Assembly: GCA_902494855.1 (NCBI GenBank)
Contig: CABUVC010000097.1
Span: 1-6,208 of the forward strand
DNA: 6,208 nucleotides
From: an uncultured Collinsella sp.
Lineage (GTDB): Bacteria > Actinomycetota > Coriobacteriia > Coriobacteriales > Coriobacteriaceae
Direction: 5' to 3'
Each line of letters begins with the position of its first letter. Positions within the stretch are counted from its first letter, which is position 1. Shown here in pieces: positions 5,793 through 6,208 of the stretch. The notes beneath the pieces are model-generated. The model ran no database searches, was not told where the DNA came from, and saw only the letters and a list, made by a program, of their open reading frames with translations. The position numbers and the translations under genes are program-made.

Positions 5793-6119
5793 ATGGATAC
5801 CAAAGCATTAAAGAAGCAGATGGGCGCCGCCATCGCCATGGTCCTCGTGGCAGCCGTAGCCCTCGGCTCCGCCACCTTCGCATGGTTTGTGAGCAACAAC
5901 AAGGTTGAGGCAAAGACTACGAACATTAGCGCTCAGTCGAACTCCGCTTATCTGGTTATTGATAACGCTGCTGCCACTAAAACCAAAGATACGTCCACGT
6001 CTTCTGCGACTGCCTCTGAGACGTTTGCGGCTGGTACCAAGCTTTATCCTGCTCAGTGGGCGGACACCTTTGACGCCAATGGCAAAAAGAAAGGCTCTGT
6101 TAGACCGGGATTGACATAA
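5793..6119 (+). CDS. SipW-dependent-type signal-peptide surface protein, apparently truncated
   Basis: The predicted product has 108 residues. It starts MDTKALKKQM, has a hydrophobic core at about 11-25 and the GSATFAWFVS motif (25-34) typical of proteins processed by the SipW-type signal peptidase, as in TasA. Cleavage is expected near A30-W31. The mature part begins with a polar SNNKVEAKTTNISAQSNSAYLVID segment and a serine/threonine-rich stretch (61-77). AAAGGGG (5781-5787) five bases before the ATG fixes the start, although the frame is open upstream. The reading frame stops abruptly after KKKGSV-RPGLT. Related secreted proteins are, from memory, about 200-300 residues and continue as a beta domain, so this copy is probably cut by rearrangement or is a remnant. 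It may instead be a genuine short secreted protein. No SipW peptidase gene is present in the window. Confidence 0.75.
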   Translation: MDTKALKKQMGAAIAMVLVAAVALGSATFAWFVSNNKVEAKTTNISAQSNSAYLVIDNAAATKTKDTSTSSATASETFAAGTKLYPAQWADTFDANGKKKGSVRPGLT

Positions 6120-6171
6120 ATCCGATGTCACCGCGACGGGCTATCCTTCATTAAACGTCGAAGGAGCCCCA

Positions 6172-6208
6172 ATGGATGCAGGCGACCTGGTTCTCAACTT
6201 GAAGATAG
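6172..6208 (+). CDS. Possible start of a further gene, cut by the right edge
   Basis: AAGGAG (6161-6166) precedes an ATG at 6172 by five bases. The frame reads MDAGDLVLNLKI to the edge. The same frame is open back to 6115 and reads plausibly as protein (SDVTATGYPSLNVEGAP). The piece may therefore be either a new gene or the interior of a displaced beta-rich surface-protein domain whose 5' part has been lost. Twelve codons are too few to decide. Confidence 0.3.
   Translation, partial: MDAGDLVLNLKI

Noticed and set aside
6111..6139. Promoter based on a perfect TTGACA at 6111-6116
   Set aside because: The sequence 16-18 bases downstream is GC-rich with no -10-like hexamer.

Overview
The window looks like chromosome from a high-GC, Gram-positive gut actinobacterium of the Coriobacteriia, most likely Collinsella or a close relative. 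This is an inference from codon and base composition, from the presequence-protease-type M16 enzyme, and from the distinctive SipW-type signal-peptide protein at the right end. No RNA gene, CRISPR array, transposase or integrase was seen.

Layout: (1) 1-867, minus strand: N-terminal 289 residues of a large M16C zinc metallopeptidase running off the left edge. (2) 868-1393: a 526-base divergent intergenic region dense in repeats. It has three direct copies of an 18-base motif, one of which forms a perfect 21-bp inverted repeat, followed by two 71-bp copies of an AT-rich module built from AGAGATAA half-sites. (3) 1394-2869, plus strand: an AlbA_2/GHKL-like/winged-helix regulator that probably acts on those half-sites. 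(4) 2999-4833, plus strand: a two-gene operon made of a PilZ-type cyclic-di-GMP receptor and a single-pass membrane protein with a large extracellular domain. It ends at a strong hairpin terminator shared with the convergent gene. (5) 4882-5394, minus strand: a 170-residue protein of unknown function. (6) 5395-5792: a 398-base leader and promoter region with a perfect dyad. (7) 5793-6119, plus strand: a SipW-dependent-type secreted protein that seems to be cut short. An open frame follows it to the right edge.

How the parts may work together: the PilZ protein, the membrane-anchored exodomain protein and the SipW-type secreted protein suggest a cell-surface or matrix locus with a c-di-GMP input. 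The AlbA_2 regulator appears to be a self-contained autoregulated unit with an elaborate operator array. These links are inferred from context only. The best candidates for undescribed biology are the duplicated 71-bp operator module at 1102-1336 and the palindrome-bearing repeat cluster at 958-1073.
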